From: Chitinophaga eiseniae
GTDB taxonomy: Bacteria > Bacteroidota > Bacteroidia > Chitinophagales > Chitinophagaceae
NCBI RefSeq assembly: GCF_012641265.1
Contig: NZ_JABAHZ010000005.1
Location: 124,001 to 188,000, forward strand
DNA: 64,000 nucleotides
Direction of reading: 5' to 3'
Numbering within the stretch: position 1 is the first letter of the stretch; each line of letters starts with the position of its first letter. The notes under the pieces were generated by a model. The model did no database searches, was not told the origin of the DNA, and was given only the letters and a program-made list of their open reading frames with translations. Positions 51,230 through 60,011 of the stretch are shown piece by piece. The position numbers were made by a program, and so were the translations under genes.

Positions 51230-52693
51230 ATGAAGATAATAACTGATTGGAAAAGCAAAATGTGCCTCCTGCTGGTATGCAGTACATTATTATTTTCCTG
51301 TAAAAAAATACTGGATCCTGAAATTATTGAGCTGCCAACTGCTGATAATGCCTTCTCCACATCTGCCGACATAGAAAAAGGGGTGGCCGCTGCATACTCG
51401 TACCTGCGGGCAGTAGTGCCGGATAAAGTGTTCCTGATGGGAGATGTCCGGGCAGACGTGTTTTCCAGCTACTCCCAGAGCTCCAATGTTCGTCCTGAAA
51501 CCCCTATTGCTACCAATACGGCGCCAGCATTGATCAGAAACGGAGGTGGCAACTGGAACCAGTTTTATACGGTTATCGCCCAGTGTAACCTGGTACTCGA
51601 AAAAATTCCATCTATTCCTAATTATGATGAAACGCTCAAAAAACGGCATATCGGGGAAGCCAGCTTTATCAGGGCGCTTACCTATTTTTACCTGGTGCGT
51701 TTCTGGGGTGATGTACCGATGAATTTGAAGAGCGTAAATATTGATAACCTGTCAAGGACACCACAGGCAGATGTTTTTAACCAGATTAAAGCCGACCTGG
51801 ACGTAGCGATTGCAGATTTGCAAACAGATTACGGTGATGGCGACAAAGCGGTAAGAGCCACCAAAGGGGCGGCATGGGCTATCAAAGCGCATGTGTTAGG
51901 ATGGCTACAGGATTACGCCGGATGCGAAAAATTGTGCGACAGCGTGATTACCCGTGGACCCTATAGTCTTGTTACAGATACTTTAAACCTTATCAGCATC
52001 TTTGTAGGAAAATCCAATGAAGGCATTTTTGAACTTAATTTTGATGCCAACTTAAGAGAAGTACAGAAGAACCTTGTTTATAACAGAACACTGGGCCGGC
52101 CCTGGTATAAAGACCAGTCAGACGGTGGCGGCGGTACAGAAAAGTTCTTAATGTGTCCTACCCGGCAACAGCTGAACAATATGTTTCCGCCAAGTGCCGT
52201 AGATGCCCGTTTGTTTACCTGGTTTGACCGCACCACCTATCTGAAGGGCGTATATGACGATCGTATCTACTTTGGGAAATACAAAACACTCCAGCTGAAA
52301 GGAGATACCTCTTCCCAGAATATCAATGAATCAAACATCATTATCACCCGTCTTGCAGATATCATGCTGCTAAGAGCAGAAGCATTGGCCAGTACTTCCG
52401 TAGGCAGAGCCGGAGAAGCAGCTGTATTACTAAACAAAGTAAGAGCACGTGCATTTGCCACTCCATATACCGGTGGCGGAAATATACAGGACACCATTTT
52501 ACTTGAGCGTAGAAAAGAACTGATCGGGGAAGGACAATACTTCTTTGACCTGGTAAGAACCAGGAAACTGGACAAAGATTCAAAAATTACCCAGGCCGAT
52601 TGGTATGAAAAAGGAGCATGGTTACTTCCAATAGACCAGGCTATTATCGCGAAAAGCAATTTCTTGATCACCCAGAATGAATACTGGAAATAA
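51230..52693 (+). CDS. SusD/RagB nutrient-binding lipoprotein (locus 2)
   Basis: A 487-residue SusD homologue with the lipobox STLLFSCKKILDPE, RALTYFYLVRFWGDVPM and the C-terminal landmark RRKELIGEGQYFFDLVRT. The ATG at 51230 is the start because it yields the signal peptide; the longer frame runs back into SusC. It lies directly after SusC and before a fasciclin-like lipoprotein. Confidence 0.95.
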   Translation: MKIITDWKSKMCLLLVCSTLLFSCKKILDPEIIELPTADNAFSTSADIEKGVAAAYSYLRAVVPDKVFLMGDVRADVFSSYSQSSNVRPETPIATNTAPALIRNGGGNWNQFYTVIAQCNLVLEKIPSIPNYDETLKKRHIGEASFIRALTYFYLVRFWGDVPMNLKSVNIDNLSRTPQADVFNQIKADLDVAIADLQTDYGDGDKAVRATKGAAWAIKAHVLGWLQDYAGCEKLCDSVITRGPYSLVTDTLNLISIFVGKSNEGIFELNFDANLREVQKNLVYNRTLGRPWYKDQSDGGGGTEKFLMCPTRQQLNNMFPPSAVDARLFTWFDRTTYLKGVYDDRIYFGKYKTLQLKGDTSSQNINESNIIITRLADIMLLRAEALASTSVGRAGEAAVLLNKVRARAFATPYTGGGNIQDTILLERRKELIGEGQYFFDLVRTRKLDKDSKITQADWYEKGAWLLPIDQAIIAKSNFLITQNEYWK

Positions 52694-52701
52694 TTTATTG
52701 T

Positions 52702-53373
52702 ATGCGTAAGAATATTTCACTGAAGAATACAGCGCTCCTCGCAGCAGTTGGTATGCTGATATTTTCAGCCTGCAGGAAAAACGATTACTACATGGACGGC
52801 GGCCTGTCTAAACAATCAGAAGAGGAAAAAAGGATGACGGTATATGATTTCCTGAAGAGCAGGCCCAATCATATGTTCGACTCCCTGGTAAAGATCATTG
52901 ACCTAACAAACACCCAAGCCGCTGTCAATGCCGCTAACATCACTTTCTTTGCAGCCCCGAATAATGCGGTACTGCGGCTCCAGATGAATTATAACCCGGA
53001 TGACCGACAAACACCGAAGCCGCTGTCCGACATAGGAAAAGATACGCTGACAGCCCTGCTTAGTCGCTTTATAGTGCCCAATGCCAAAGTAGATCTGGAA
53101 ACAGCGGTGAAGAATAAGCAACGGTACTACCCCGCTGCCAATGGCGATTCCCTGTTACTTAGTGGCGTAGACGGTGGTACCAGCGCAAGCAGCTCATTGC
53201 AAACATCTGCCTATAGAATGGTATATACACATTTAAAAATACCGGGAGTGGATACCGTAATGTATTCCGCCAGCATTCAGACACATAACCTGGTTACTGC
53301 CAACGCTATTGTGCACGTATTAACCAATGGCTCCAGTTTTGCAGCAGGGTTGAAACAAAAATATAACAGATAG
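52702..53373 (+). CDS. Fasciclin-domain lipoprotein
   Basis: The 223-residue lipoprotein (signal ending LIFSACRKN) has the pattern of one fasciclin (FAS1) domain: TVYDFLKSRPNHMFDSLVKI, NITFFAAPNNAVLRLQMN, and the closing TANAIVHVLTNGSS. FAS1 domains mediate adhesion or carbohydrate contact. It follows SusD by eight bases and precedes a second lipoprotein, so it is probably a surface accessory of this transporter. Confidence 0.82.
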   Translation: MRKNISLKNTALLAAVGMLIFSACRKNDYYMDGGLSKQSEEEKRMTVYDFLKSRPNHMFDSLVKIIDLTNTQAAVNAANITFFAAPNNAVLRLQMNYNPDDRQTPKPLSDIGKDTLTALLSRFIVPNAKVDLETAVKNKQRYYPAANGDSLLLSGVDGGTSASSSLQTSAYRMVYTHLKIPGVDTVMYSASIQTHNLVTANAIVHVLTNGSSFAAGLKQKYNR

Positions 53374-53389
53374 TCTAAATCATTTTACC

Positions 53390-54319
53390 ATGAAAAAAAC
53401 ATTGACCATAAAATGGATGTCATGGCTGTCCCTGACGCTGTTTATGTTTTCGTGTAAGAAAGACAGCACCGACGGCTTTTTAAGCCCGGCGCTCAAATAT
53501 ACCAATCCATCTATTAAGATAGCAGTGGGGGCTTCTCTGATCCAATCCGGTGCAATGGTAACCGATGAATCCACAAAACCATTGGTATTTACCATCGACG
53601 CCATACATTATGAAGATGGAAAAATCGCCGATAAGCTGATGAATTATAAGGTAGATACTTATTTCTGGAAGGCAGAATATACCGGAAAAGAAAAAACAGT
53701 AGAGGAACTTAACAAAAAACGCACAAAAGTAAATCGCCCGGCGGTTGATATCAATCCTGATAACGGGAATATAGTGATTTACCCGGAAGCTACTGACACC
53801 ACCTTATTTACCAAGGGTAAATATATCATTGATGTAAGAGTAAAAAACAGTGGAGGCGAACGGGTGCTAAAGGGAGCATTGACTATTGACGTAAGTTATG
53901 CACTACCTTATACCTACAGACTTTCAGGTTTGGACGGCAATATAACGGGTATTGACGTAACCTTCGACAGGCAGGAAAATACCGGTAACAAGATCCTGGT
54001 ATACGTACTGAAAAAAGATGGATCACCGGTAGATCCGAAAACACTGTTCGGATATGATTATTCCAATACACCCGGTGTGACCGATCTGAAAGACTGGCAC
54101 AATCTCGGGCTGAACAACCCGACCAAGTATACCGAATTTCCTGACCACCTGGAACTGGAGATAGCCGGCTTCCCACTACCGTTTGTTTCCGGGCAGGTGC
54201 TGCGAATTGATATGTATAATAACGGGGATATTAATGGAGGCTACTTCAACTATTGGTTCGACATGTCGATTCTCAAAGAGGGTATCTGGAAAATTACCAT
54301 CCAACTGAAATATAATTAG
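53390..54319 (+). CDS. Surface lipoprotein, DUF5007-like
   Basis: A 309-residue lipoprotein (signal ending LFMFSCKKD) with an all-beta look: KPLVFTIDAIHYEDGK, NGNIVIYPEATDTTLFTKGKY, and the end ISLKEGIWKITIQLKYN-like closing strand (ILKEGIWKITIQ). The length, position after a fasciclin protein in a SusC/SusD locus and general pattern recall DUF5007 proteins, but I hold this assignment only with moderate trust. No enzyme belongs to this locus, so it may import a ready-made small ligand or a protein. Confidence 0.7.
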   Translation: MKKTLTIKWMSWLSLTLFMFSCKKDSTDGFLSPALKYTNPSIKIAVGASLIQSGAMVTDESTKPLVFTIDAIHYEDGKIADKLMNYKVDTYFWKAEYTGKEKTVEELNKKRTKVNRPAVDINPDNGNIVIYPEATDTTLFTKGKYIIDVRVKNSGGERVLKGALTIDVSYALPYTYRLSGLDGNITGIDVTFDRQENTGNKILVYVLKKDGSPVDPKTLFGYDYSNTPGVTDLKDWHNLGLNNPTKYTEFPDHLELEIAGFPLPFVSGQVLRIDMYNNGDINGGYFNYWFDMSILKEGIWKITIQLKYN

Positions 54320-54357
54320 CCATAAGATTGGCTATATAAAACGTTTCAGGAAAAAAG

Positions 54358-54387
54358 GGAGGGCGTTTCATAAATGAAACGCCCTCC
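54358..54387. terminator. Bidirectional terminator between convergent operons
   Basis: GGAGGGCGTTTCA pairs with TGAAACGCCCTCC over 13 bp around TAAA, with A-rich DNA upstream and TTT downstream. It ends the SusC locus 2 operon and may end the uxuA operon. Confidence 0.9.
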
Positions 54388-54414
54388 TTTGTATATTTTA
54401 CGACTAGTTAATAT

Positions 54415-55470
54415 CTAAATCAAACTCATCGCTGCCTTCATATAACCCAATGTATAAGCCATACCTGCATACCACGGGGCATCACAGCTCATTTGAGGAG
54501 TATGGTCCGGGATAAATACCCCGTCAAATTTCTTCTCTTTCAATATTCTCAAAATCCGTATCAAATCAATGTCCCCTTCATCTACAAACACCTCTTTATA
54601 ATGGGGAACTTTGCCTTTTACATTCCTGAAATGTACATAAGCAATATCTGATGCGTATTGCTCCGTAGCCTCATAAACATCTCCTTCGGTCATTTCTGCT
54701 ATAGAGCCAAGACAAAACTCCAGCATATTGCTCCTGCTGGGTTTAATATCCAGTAATTTCCGGTACAATTGAGGTTGATACACCAACCGGGGGGTCTTTC
54801 TTATAAACGGCATTGGCGGATCATCGGGATGCGCTGCGAGCTTTACCCCGGCTTGTTCTGCAACAGGAACTAATTCATTTAAAAACCATGTAAGCCTTTC
54901 CCACAACTGCTCGTGCGTAATTTCAGGAATAAATCCCGCCGGCGCATTTCTGTCATACACCATATTCCAAACCATACCATTCGCGATAGGTCTTTGGTCT
55001 ACACCATCCATACCAACGGAGCGCGCCCCGCCACGGGCAAAATTGCCGGTAATACGACTGCTTACGCCGGCGAGACTAAAATTGTATCCAAAGACTGGAA
55101 TCCCTGCTTCGCCAACATTGCGGATGATCTGTTTCAGCTTTTCAATCTGCGCTTCTTTTTGGGGACCGTCCAGTAATATATCGTGCCAGTGAGCCGGGTC
55201 AAAATTTTCAATGGCCTCCAGTTCTAAACCGGCCTCATTAATTTCCCTCTTCAATTGCACCAGTTCCTCCACCGTCCATATTTTTCCCGGGTCGCCTGCA
55301 AATCCCCACCCGGAGCCATCGCCGATGGGTTGATCATTTTTATTTTCCTGGTTCCCCTGGTTGAAATAATCGACCAGGTGCACTACCAGATGCGTACAAC
55401 CACATTGCCTTGCAAAATCATAATGCTGCCTGTTGAGCATGTGACGGTAAAGCCCCAAACCTAATTTCAT
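54415..55470 (-). CDS. uxuA: Mannonate dehydratase
   Basis: A 351-residue TIM-barrel enzyme that dehydrates D-mannonate to 2-keto-3-deoxygluconate. The metal site expected from characterised UxuA is visible as His214 (AAHPDDPP), Cys253 (LEFCLGS), His280 (YVHFRNVKG) and Asp322 (PDHTPQM). The N-terminal LGLYRHMLNRQHYDFARQCG and the AGVSSRITGNFARGG region also fit. It is the last gene of a seven-gene operon that lacks uxaC and kdgK/kdgA, so the downstream route must differ or be encoded elsewhere. Confidence 0.88.
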   Translation of the reverse strand: MKLGLGLYRHMLNRQHYDFARQCGCTHLVVHLVDYFNQGNQENKNDQPIGDGSGWGFAGDPGKIWTVEELVQLKREINEAGLELEAIENFDPAHWHDILLDGPQKEAQIEKLKQIIRNVGEAGIPVFGYNFSLAGVSSRITGNFARGGARSVGMDGVDQRPIANGMVWNMVYDRNAPAGFIPEITHEQLWERLTWFLNELVPVAEQAGVKLAAHPDDPPMPFIRKTPRLVYQPQLYRKLLDIKPSRSNMLEFCLGSIAEMTEGDVYEATEQYASDIAYVHFRNVKGKVPHYKEVFVDEGDIDLIRILRILKEKKFDGVFIPDHTPQMSCDAPWYAGMAYTLGYMKAAMSLI

Positions 55471-55491
55471 CTATATTAAATTTTACCTTTT

Positions 55492-56157
55492 TTAAAGAAT
55501 GCCATATTTCTTAAACGCATCCGTACTACTCATACCATTTTCAATTTCCTTACGAACTACTTTTTCTCCCCTGGCTTTTTCAAGCGCTTTAATGATCACT
55601 TCCTCCTCATACTTTTTGGGAATCACTAAAACCCCATCCAAATCACCGAATACCAGGTCTCCCGGTTCTATCCAAACATCACCCACCTGTATGTCGCAAC
55701 GGAAGTCGGCCACCTGCGTACGCACCGAAGAATCCTGACCATACCTACCCCTGCTGAATACTGGCCAATTTTGTGCAACTACCTGGTGGGTATCCCGGTG
55801 AAATCCATTGATTACCGCACCAGCTGCTCCTCTTACCCGCGCCGTTGCCGTAAGCAACTCCCCCCAATATGCACAGCGCATTTCTCCACCGCTGGCTATA
55901 TACACTTCACCCTGCTGCAATTGGTCTAGTGCCTCTGTTAACAGGCCAAACGGTTTTTTCTGCGGCCCATACACATCTATCATTAATACCGGCATAGCTC
56001 TCCCCACAATAACATCAGATGTATGCATAGGCTGGATAGGATAAGGAAGGAACTGGTGGTAGCACCCAAATCCATCCAATATATCTCCCACAACCGGGGT
56101 GTATAGTTCTTTTCTAAAAAGATCAAAAAGCTCGATATCGTTCGCCCAGGATTTCAT
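55492..56157 (-). CDS. RraA-like keto-acid aldolase family protein
   Basis: The 221-residue protein has the RraA/HMG-aldolase fold. Active-site residues appear in GFHRDTHQV (Arg and Asp pair) and in GDLVFGDLDGVLVIP. Family members cleave hydroxy-keto acids with a divalent metal, as 4-hydroxy-4-methyl-2-oxoglutarate aldolase does; RNase E inhibition belongs only to a subgroup. In this operon, next to mannonate dehydratase, a role as 2-keto-3-deoxy-sugar-acid aldolase is a fair inference but not shown. Confidence 0.78.
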   Translation of the reverse strand: MKSWANDIELFDLFRKELYTPVVGDILDGFGCYHQFLPYPIQPMHTSDVIVGRAMPVLMIDVYGPQKKPFGLLTEALDQLQQGEVYIASGGEMRCAYWGELLTATARVRGAAGAVINGFHRDTHQVVAQNWPVFSRGRYGQDSSVRTQVADFRCDIQVGDVWIEPGDLVFGDLDGVLVIPKKYEEEVIIKALEKARGEKVVRKEIENGMSSTDAFKKYGIL

Positions 56158-56168
56158 GAAAATATTTT

Positions 56169-56597
56169 TTATATGCTTTGATTTAAAGTATCCTGTATTT
56201 GCTTGTTCAATTCAGATTTTTCCTGCTGAGATAATGGCTTATATACAAAATCGCCAAGATGGGTATTGCTCTTTTCTACGATAATCACCTCCGCATCTTG
56301 CTTCATTGCGATGTTATGCCACATATTTACAGGGATATTGTAGGTAATGCCTGGCTTCATATCAATGCACTGAAATACGAAACCCGTTATCTGTTCCTCC
56401 GCGGCAATAAGCACTGCTGTACCTCTCAGCAGAATAAACACTTCATCCGTTTGCTCGTGTTTATCCATTTTTTCAATACCAAAAATATCCTGGTCAGGCA
56501 TGTAGTTCAATTGCGCCACCTGCCAGCTATCTTTTATAAAGAATGGGTTATAGCCTTCCCCCGGATGCGTATAAATCTCTATTAATGATGGATTCAT
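56169..56597 (-). CDS. Cupin-domain protein
   Basis: A 142-residue single cupin. Motif 1 is DKHEQTDEVFILLRG and motif 2 is YNIPVNMWHNIAM, with histidines that could bind metal. Such proteins are isomerases, dioxygenases or binding proteins; I cannot choose. Its position between an SDR and an RraA-like aldolase in a sugar-acid operon suggests a sugar or keto-acid isomerase. Spacing to both neighbours is 11 bases. Confidence 0.75.
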   Translation of the reverse strand: MNPSLIEIYTHPGEGYNPFFIKDSWQVAQLNYMPDQDIFGIEKMDKHEQTDEVFILLRGTAVLIAAEEQITGFVFQCIDMKPGITYNIPVNMWHNIAMKQDAEVIIVEKSNTHLGDFVYKPLSQQEKSELNKQIQDTLNQSI

Positions 56598-56608
56598 CTG
56601 TTTTATAG

Positions 56609-57397
56609 TTAAGAGCGTGGATCATAAGGAATGGTACTTTCTTTATAGGCGCCATCGATATATATTTCCGTTGCTGTGAGGTATGCTGCCATATCGCTGG
56701 CAAGGAACGCACAGGTCCAGGCCACATCATCAACAACACCGAGCCTTCCCGACGGAATCCATTTATCGAATTTCTCCCTCCCAAATTTTTCAATTTCCGA
56801 CCTATTCATTTCTGTTTCAATGGCGCCGGGAGAGACCGTCATTACACGGATATTGTTTTCGGCAAGCTCCAATGCCAGGCATTTGGTCATCATATTCATC
56901 CCTGCTTTAGAAGCACAATAATGCACTAATCCTTTCCTGGGCACCTTATCATGAATAGAGGAAATATTAATGATGACGCCACTATTCTGTTTCACCATTC
57001 TTTTTCCTGCCTCCTGGGCGCAAATAAAAGCGCCTTTCAGGTTTACATTAAAGATTAGATCCCACTCTTCTAAGCTCAGGTTAATGGCATGCCCGATGGT
57101 TTCGCAACCGGCATTATTTACCAATATGTCTATTGAGCCGAGGCTGTTATCCATGAATTCAAACATTTGTATAACCGCCTTCTGGTCAGCGATATCTGCC
57201 TGAAATATCAGTACCTTAACACCGTATTCCCGTTGAAGATCAGCCGCCAATATTTCCGCACTTTGTTTATTATCAAGATAATTAACAACTACATTAGCGC
57301 CGCAGGAAGCCATTGCCCGGCATATAGCTGCCCCAATCCCCTGGCCTCCACCGGTAACCAATACGTTTTTATTTTTCAGATCGATAGAATTTTTCAT
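56609..57397 (-). CDS. SDR-family oxidoreductase
   Basis: The 262-residue SDR has a complete active site: cofactor loop TGGGQGIGAAI, NAG in VNNAGCE, catalytic Ser in NISSIHDK and YxxxK in HYCASKAGM. The closing YIDGAYKEST is usual. The group includes gluconate 5-dehydrogenase and glucose 1-dehydrogenase. Next to mannonate dehydratase it may convert a keto-sugar acid, for instance in the fructuronate or 2-keto-3-deoxygluconate step. Confidence 0.88.
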   Translation of the reverse strand: MKNSIDLKNKNVLVTGGGQGIGAAICRAMASCGANVVVNYLDNKQSAEILAADLQREYGVKVLIFQADIADQKAVIQMFEFMDNSLGSIDILVNNAGCETIGHAINLSLEEWDLIFNVNLKGAFICAQEAGKRMVKQNSGVIINISSIHDKVPRKGLVHYCASKAGMNMMTKCLALELAENNIRVMTVSPGAIETEMNRSEIEKFGREKFDKWIPSGRLGVVDDVAWTCAFLASDMAAYLTATEIYIDGAYKESTIPYDPRS

Positions 57398-57408
57398 AGC
57401 ATGTCGAT

Positions 57409-58587
57409 TTAGACTTCTTTAATGGTCAACAACCTGGGATAGTCGGATAGTATTTCAAATCCATCTTTCGTAATCAATATATTGTCTTCAATCCTGACTC
57501 CACAGCCGATTTCTTCACCATAAATCCCGGGCTCAACAGTTAACAGCATCCCCTCTTTCAGCACTCCTGCTGATCCCGGCGAAAGCGACGGCCCAATATC
57601 GTGGTACCTGAAACCCACATGATGACCCAATGCATGATTAAAATAGGGGCCCAATCCGGCATCTTCGATATGTTGCCGTGCAGCAGCATCAATATCTGCC
57701 ATCAATGCGCCAGGTTTCATCATAGCGATGGCTTTCTGTTGCGCCTCCAGTACTGTATTGAAAATCCTGTTTTGTTGTTCAGGTACTTCGCTTGTTTGAC
57801 CGGTACGTGTAATATCGGCCCAATAGCCGTTTACGCAAATGGCCATTTCCAGCATGACCATTTCACCCGCCTGCAATTTTTTCCCGGTCGACCTGTTATA
57901 CTTTCCGCCTGCGATCGCATTTCTGCCCGATAAAATCATTGGCCATGCTTTTGAAAAATATATCTCTTCGCTGCCGGTCATGCACTGCACTGCGTATTCA
58001 ATCAAACCGGCCAATGCTGCTTCGGAAATACCAGGCCTTAAATTTTCATAAAACGTTTCGACTGCAATGGCGGCTACTTTATGTGTACAACGGAGACATT
58101 GCACGTCTGCTTCCGTTTTGTAGGCGTACAGATGAAGAAGGTCCTGTGTGGCATCTTTAAACCCACTTTCCGTCAAGGCAGAAAGCCTGTCGATCAGATC
58201 AGCAGGCAAAGGAGGCTGCTCCCCCGACATCATACAAGGCGCTGTTCCTCCAATACTTTTAATAAATGAAACCGGAAGATGCTGAACATTTTTTTTGGCC
58301 AGCATTGTTTTTATCCTATTGACTAAAATCCCCCAGGGATCTGCACAGTCCATTAGCCCCCAGGGATATTTTTCCACCTTAATGTCCTTTGGCAAAATAT
58401 CATCCGGCTCCAGCTCAGGTACGAATAGTACCGGTGCCTCATCTTCCGTGTAAACCAAAAACGACAGCCCCCATAAAGGAAAATAGCCACAAGTGATCAC
58501 CAGCTCATCCGGCCGCCAGAAAACCAGTGCGCCCAGGTTATGTTGCCGGATAATATTTTTAAGCATTTGCTCCCGCTGTAAATTCAT
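57409..58587 (-). CDS. M24-family (creatinase/aminopeptidase P fold) protein
   Basis: The 392-residue protein has the two-domain M24 layout: an N-terminal creatinase-like domain (to about residue 150) and a C-terminal pita-bread domain. The metal ligands read Glu247 (MLEMAI) where the canonical site has Asp, then Asp258 (YWADITRTG), His322 (LGHHVG), Glu352 (VEPGIY) and Glu367 (RIEDNI). The first ligand is thus altered, while the rest is conserved. M24 proteins are Xaa-Pro peptidases, creatinase or ectoine hydrolase; a role in carbon-nitrogen bond cleavage is possible. A peptidase is unexpected in this operon. Confidence 0.86.
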   Translation of the reverse strand: MNLQREQMLKNIIRQHNLGALVFWRPDELVITCGYFPLWGLSFLVYTEDEAPVLFVPELEPDDILPKDIKVEKYPWGLMDCADPWGILVNRIKTMLAKKNVQHLPVSFIKSIGGTAPCMMSGEQPPLPADLIDRLSALTESGFKDATQDLLHLYAYKTEADVQCLRCTHKVAAIAVETFYENLRPGISEAALAGLIEYAVQCMTGSEEIYFSKAWPMILSGRNAIAGGKYNRSTGKKLQAGEMVMLEMAICVNGYWADITRTGQTSEVPEQQNRIFNTVLEAQQKAIAMMKPGALMADIDAAARQHIEDAGLGPYFNHALGHHVGFRYHDIGPSLSPGSAGVLKEGMLLTVEPGIYGEEIGCGVRIEDNILITKDGFEILSDYPRLLTIKEV

Positions 58588-58594
58588 AGCCTAT

Positions 58595-59977
58595 TTACTT
58601 TTTCCAGAAATGTTCAATTGCCTCCAGTGATTTGCCCTTTGTTTCGGGTACAAGCTTCCGGACAAAATAAGCAGCTGGCAACATCACGAATGCATATAAT
58701 AAAAAAACATATCCTATTCCAATCGTTTCACGCAAAATGGGATACGTCTGTGTTACAAATGTAGAACCCAGGAATAAAGAAAGTGTTGCTACCGACATAG
58801 CCCTCCCTCTTATTTTTGTAGGGTAAATTTCAGAGATCACCACCCATACGCCAGGCCCCAGTGTGGAGGCAAATACGGCTATATAGTAGATAAATGAACC
58901 CAGTAAAAAGTTGCCGGTAGTATTTCCTTTTATGAACGCGATGCCGATAAGGAACAATGCAAGGCCAAGACCGGCAAACCCCCAGATCAATACCGGCTTT
59001 CTTCCCCATTTATCAATTTTCCAGATGGCCACAAACGTAAATATCATATTAAAGAAACCTATAACAGTAGCGCTCCCCATAGCTGATCCTGCTTGTCCCC
59101 CCGCCTGTTCAAAAATTGCAGGAGCGTAATACATTACTGTAGTAATTCCGGAGAGTTGGCTTAAAAAAGGCAGGGATATTCCAATGATCAGGGCCAGGCG
59201 GATCCCCGGGGCAAGCAATTGTCTGAAGCTTCCCGACTCTTCAGAAATACTCATTTCAATGGCGCTTAATTCAGATACTGCCATTTCTTTGCCATTAACG
59301 CGTTCAAGCACCCTTTCTGCTTCCGCTATATGGCCTTCCTTCACCAGCCATCTCGGGCTTTCCGGTACAAAAAGCAGGAAGATAAAAAAGAATAATGCCG
59401 GGATCATATTGGAGCCAAGCATACCACGCCATACTTCAGCGACCAGGTAATAATGCAGGAGGCCTGTTGAGTTACCCGTTATGTGATGATCAGCATATTG
59501 CAAAAGAAAAGCGTTGGAGAGATAAGAACATAAAATACCCAGCGTGATGGCCAGTTGATAAAATGAAACCAGCCTGCCCCTTAGGGCAGCAGGCGATAAT
59601 TCGGAGATAAACATGGGAGCAACCATTGCCGCAAAACCAACGCCTACGCCCCCGATAATCCGCGCTCCAACAAGAATGGACGGCGTTTGCGCGATGGCAC
59701 ACCCAATGGCTGATACTATAAATAAAATGGCAGATAACAATAGTATTTTTCTACGGCCATATTTATCGGATAAATAACCGGCAATGGCGGCCCCGATTAC
59801 ACAGCCCAGCAATGCAGAGCTCATGAGCCAGCCTTCCATGGCGGGAGATAAATGAAACTGTACCCTTAGAAAATTTATAGCTCCTGATATTACCGCCGTA
59901 TCGAAGCCAAATAAAAAGCCGCCGAAACCGGCCGTAAAGCAAATTAATATCACGTAAGCATTTCCATGCAATTTCAT
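58595..59977 (-). CDS. MFS sugar porter
   Basis: A 460-residue, twelve-helix transporter of the MFS sugar porter family. Landmarks are GFLFGFDTAVISGAI, GYLSDKYGRRK, PESPRWLV, WKIDKWGRKP and PETKGKSLEAIE, which occur in XylE- and GalP-like proton symporters. It sits between the GH76-like hydrolase and the M24 gene with gaps of 34 and seven bases, so it should import the sugar or sugar acid of this operon across the inner membrane. Confidence 0.94.
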   Translation of the reverse strand: MKLHGNAYVILICFTAGFGGFLFGFDTAVISGAINFLRVQFHLSPAMEGWLMSSALLGCVIGAAIAGYLSDKYGRRKILLLSAILFIVSAIGCAIAQTPSILVGARIIGGVGVGFAAMVAPMFISELSPAALRGRLVSFYQLAITLGILCSYLSNAFLLQYADHHITGNSTGLLHYYLVAEVWRGMLGSNMIPALFFFIFLLFVPESPRWLVKEGHIAEAERVLERVNGKEMAVSELSAIEMSISEESGSFRQLLAPGIRLALIIGISLPFLSQLSGITTVMYYAPAIFEQAGGQAGSAMGSATVIGFFNMIFTFVAIWKIDKWGRKPVLIWGFAGLGLALFLIGIAFIKGNTTGNFLLGSFIYYIAVFASTLGPGVWVVISEIYPTKIRGRAMSVATLSLFLGSTFVTQTYPILRETIGIGYVFLLYAFVMLPAAYFVRKLVPETKGKSLEAIEHFWKK

Positions 59978-60011
59978 ATAGCCGCTTTAATCGTTATAAA
60001 TATTGATTGGT

